This document shows positions 61,837 to 64,000 of a stretch of DNA of 64,000 bases, piece after piece (positions within the stretch are counted from its first letter, which is position 1; each line of letters begins with the position of its first letter). The DNA is from LMUY01 sp964247705. Its GTDB lineage: Bacteria > Pseudomonadota > Alphaproteobacteria > Acetobacterales > Acetobacteraceae. Under the pieces are notes generated by a model. It did no database searches. It was not told where the DNA came from and saw only the letters and a program-made list of their open reading frames with translations. The position numbers and the translations under genes are program-made. Location: assembly GCA_964247705.1 (NCBI GenBank), contig CAXTVQ010000005.1:57185-121184 (forward strand), written 5' to 3'.

Positions 61837-63021
61837 ATGACTGCGAGCGACACGACGCGCCAGGCCGACGTGGTGATCATCGGCGGCGGCATCATCGGCA
61901 CATGCTGCGCGTTTTTCCTGCGTGAGCTTGGGTTCGAGGGCTCGGTGTTGGTGCTGGAGCGGGACATGACGTTCCGTACGGCGTCCACCACGCTGTCCGC
62001 CGCGGGCATCCGGCAGCAGTTCAGCACGGTGCTGAACGCGCGCATGTCGCAGTTCGGGTTCCGCTTCCTGCGCAGCCTGCCGGAGCGGTTCGGCCCGGAG
62101 GCGGATGTGGGGTTGCGGGAGCAGGGCTACCTGATCGTGGCGCCCGCGGGCGGGGGGGAGGCCGCGCGCGCCGCCCAGGCGCGGGTGGTGGCGGAAGGGG
62201 CGGAGATCGCCTGGCTCGACCCGGCGGCGCTGGCGGCGCGCTTCCCCTGGCTGAACACGGCGGATTTGGCGGGCGGCACGCTCGGCTTGGCGGGGGAGGG
62301 CTGGTTCGACGCGCATCTGCTGCTGTCCGCGGTGCGCCGGGCGGCGAAGGATGCGGGTGCGGTGTTCCGCCAGGCGGAGGTGGTGGCGGTGGAGCGCAGC
62401 GCCGGCCGGGTGGCGGCGGTGCGGACGGCGGATGGCGCGCGGATCGCTTGCGGCACGGTGGTGTGCGCCGCCGGGCCGCGGTCCGGCGCGCTGGCGCGGT
62501 TGTGGGGTGCGGCTTTGCCGGTGGAGCCGCGCAAACGCACCGTGTTCGTGGTGCGGATGCCGGTGGATGGGACGGGAATGCCGCTGCTGTTCGACACGAC
62601 GGGGCTGTGGATGCGGCCCGAGGGCGACGGCTTCCTATGCGGCATCCAGCCTTCGGCCGACCGCGATCCGCACCCGGGCGAGGATTTCGAACCGGACCAC
62701 GATCTGTTCGAGGCGGTGGTGTGGCCGGCCTTGGCGCACCGGGTGCCGGCGGCGGAGCGGTTGCGGTTGGTGCGGTCCTGGGCCGGGCATTACGAGATGA
62801 ACCTGCTGGACCATAACGGCGTGGTCGGGCCGGACCCGGCGTTGCCGAACCTGCTGTATGCGACCGGGTTCTCCGGCCACGGGGTCATGCACGCGCCGGC
62901 GACGGGGCGGGCGGTGGCGGAGCTGGTGGTGCATGGCGGGTTTCGCGCGCTGGATGTGGGAGCGCTGGGGTTTGGGCGGATTGCCCGGGGGGAGGCGTTA
63001 AGGGAGACGGCGGTTTATTGA
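61837..63021 (+). CDS. FAD-dependent amine/amino-acid oxidoreductase (DadA/GlyOx family)
   Basis: A 394-residue flavoprotein of the DAO family. The N-terminal dinucleotide motif is GGGIIGTCCAFFLRE, followed by STTLSAAGIRQQFST and a C-terminal YATGFSGHGVMHAPATGRAVAELV, which contacts FAD. It should oxidise a secondary amine or small amino acid (glycine, sarcosine or proline-like) in the cytoplasm. It is transcribed away from the THI5-like importer with only 45 bases between start codons, so the two are probably co-regulated. Confidence 0.9.
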   Translation: MTASDTTRQADVVIIGGGIIGTCCAFFLRELGFEGSVLVLERDMTFRTASTTLSAAGIRQQFSTVLNARMSQFGFRFLRSLPERFGPEADVGLREQGYLIVAPAGGGEAARAAQARVVAEGAEIAWLDPAALAARFPWLNTADLAGGTLGLAGEGWFDAHLLLSAVRRAAKDAGAVFRQAEVVAVERSAGRVAAVRTADGARIACGTVVCAAGPRSGALARLWGAALPVEPRKRTVFVVRMPVDGTGMPLLFDTTGLWMRPEGDGFLCGIQPSADRDPHPGEDFEPDHDLFEAVVWPALAHRVPAAERLRLVRSWAGHYEMNLLDHNGVVGPDPALPNLLYATGFSGHGVMHAPATGRAVAELVVHGGFRALDVGALGFGRIARGEALRETAVY

Positions 63022-63292
63022 GGGGCGAGGGGCCGCGGTGGGCAGGAACGTTGCCTAGGCATCTGACGCGACGTTGTGGCTGGGGTTTGGTGAAAGGCGG
63101 CTTGTCTGCGTCCGAGCGGGATGTGCAAAAAGCTGATAGTCCTCCGTCGGCGGACACTGGCCGGTGGCGGACCGCCGGTTTGGAGTAGAAGATAGCGGGA
63201 AACGGCCATTCGCTCCGATTGCCGCGGACACGCCCGCTTCCGTCTTTGACACGACCGCCGACGTTCGCGGGCCGTGTCTGGTTCCTCCCTCT
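63022..63292. other. Non-coding stretch without recognised features
   Basis: 271 bases between the oxidoreductase and the RidA-like gene, convergent to both. I see no clear terminator, RNA gene or repeat. Short open frames on both strands show no recognisable family; decayed coding sequence is possible. Confidence 0.4.
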
Positions 63293-64000
63293 TCAGGGGA
63301 GACGCACTACCATTTCGATCTCGACCTTAATTTCCGGCTTATAGAGTGCCTGGACGCCAATCGTCGTGATGCTGGGCATCGCGTCGCCGAGCAGTTCACG
63401 AAGAGGGGTGACGGCCTGCCCGAACGCTTCGCTGGTCGCATTCACGACGTAGACGCGCAGCATGACGATATCGTGCGCAGTCGCCTCCAGGTCCTTGAGT
63501 GCGGCGGCGAGGCTGGCGGTCGCAAGCTTGGCCTGGCCGGCAAGATCATCGGGTATGTCCCCGCCGCCAGGCATCACTGCGACCTGGCCGGACAGGTAGG
63601 CAAGGCGACCTGGTTCCGCGACACTGATGTGCGACCACCCGCGCGATGCCATATCCCACATTGTCGGAGGGTTGCGGCGCCTCACCGGCGCTGATGGACG
63701 AGTCGGAATGCGCGCGGTTACCTTGATCTCGAAGTCAAAGCCCGCAAGCCAGTTGACCCCAACAGCGGTCGCGTTCGGATACGGGGCTTGCGAGAATATC
63801 TCGCGTTTCACCGTCTTGTACACGCCCCATTGCTTTTCCGGATCCGTATGGAACGACGTCATGTCGACTATGTCGTCGAATGTGCATCCTCCCGCTGCGA
63901 GCGTGGCTTCCAGATTGGCGAAAGCCAGGCGAACCTGAGCCTCGAAATCGGGTTCGGGCGAACCGTCAGGGCGGCTGCCGACCTGACCCGACACGAACAA
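63293..64000 (-). CDS. Tandem RidA-domain protein, 5' end outside the window
   Basis: 235 residues are visible and the frame is open to the right edge. Two RidA/YjgF domains lie in one frame. The first (from the edge to about residue 98) has LFVSGQVGSRPDGSPEPDF and YPNATAVGV. The second (from about residue 110) begins RRNPPTMWDMASRGWSH, as free-standing RidA proteins do, and continues YLSGQVAVMPGGGDIPDD. The position of the catalytic arginine of true RidA imine deaminases is Ala in the first domain and Ile in the second, so neither is likely to be an enamine deaminase of the RidA subgroup. Confidence 0.83.
   Translation of the reverse strand: MFVSGQVGSRPDGSPEPDFEAQVRLAFANLEATLAAGGCTFDDIVDMTSFHTDPEKQWGVYKTVKREIFSQAPYPNATAVGVNWLAGFDFEIKVTARIPTRPSAPVRRRNPPTMWDMASRGWSHISVAEPGRLAYLSGQVAVMPGGGDIPDDLAGQAKLATASLAAALKDLEATAHDIVMLRVYVVNATSEAFGQAVTPLRELLGDAMPSITTIGVQALYKPEIKVEIEMVVRLP

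Noticed and set aside
1..64000. CRISPR arrays, prophage, insertion sequences, tRNA or rRNA genes, defence systems
   Set aside because: Read through the window on both strands, no direct-repeat array, transposase, integrase, phage gene, cloverleaf sequence or known defence gene set was recognised. A covariance-model scan could still find a missed small RNA.

Overview
The window reads as a chromosomal segment of a high-GC alphaproteobacterium. Gene content and order (an rapZ/hprK/EIIA-Man/HPr/EI block followed by ATP-type pckA, ClpA with two ClpS paralogues, a phasin, cyoABCD, miaB-phoH-ybeY-corC) fit Rhodospirillales and most likely Acetobacteraceae; this placement is an inference from gene content. 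Coding density is very high, with many 1-4 base stop/start overlaps. I saw no rRNA or tRNA gene, CRISPR array, prophage or intact insertion sequence.

Layout. 1-2549: polar amino-acid ABC importer, cut at the left edge. 2636-6407 (minus): DUF427 protein, clpA, clpS and a phasin with a PhaR-like operator. 6687-9833 (plus): D,D-carboxypeptidase, map, hotdog thioesterase, radC. 9895-15391 (minus): corC-ybeY-phoH-miaB, a YciE-like protein, a PlsC-family acyltransferase. 15514-21374 (plus): tamA-tamB. 21450-23585 (minus): dnaQ-coaE-aroE. 23815-28005 (plus): cyoABCD quinol oxidase. 28017-33360 (minus): ligA joined to a polysaccharide O-acetylation cassette (AlgJ-like, MBOAT AlgI-like, SGNH protein). 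33632-39276 (plus): regulatory PTS plus rapZ and pckA. 39313-40931 (minus): dihydroorotase and a second clpS. Two GNAT acetyltransferases follow.

42570-50507 (plus) is the most interesting block: eight tightly coupled genes encoding a complete dipeptide-type ABC importer, an isochorismatase-fold cysteine amidohydrolase, a 72-residue AtzG/GatC-like protein and an amidase-signature hydrolase. This looks like an uptake-plus-two-hydrolases route for an amide or ureido compound whose identity cannot be read from the sequence. It is followed by an orphan LivJ/LivK-type binding protein, stress and envelope genes (CsbD, a DUF4336-like pair, SYLF protein), a second dipeptide-type ABC block lacking its binding protein and first permease, a chemoreceptor without che genes, a THI5/NMT1-type ABC importer divergent from a FAD oxidoreductase, and a tandem RidA-domain protein cut by the right edge.

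A family of CCCTCTCCCGT-N5-ACGGGAGAGGG palindromes sits at gene 3' ends, mostly between convergent genes, and probably acts as bidirectional terminators or REP-like elements. No gene-free stretch exceeds 300 bases.
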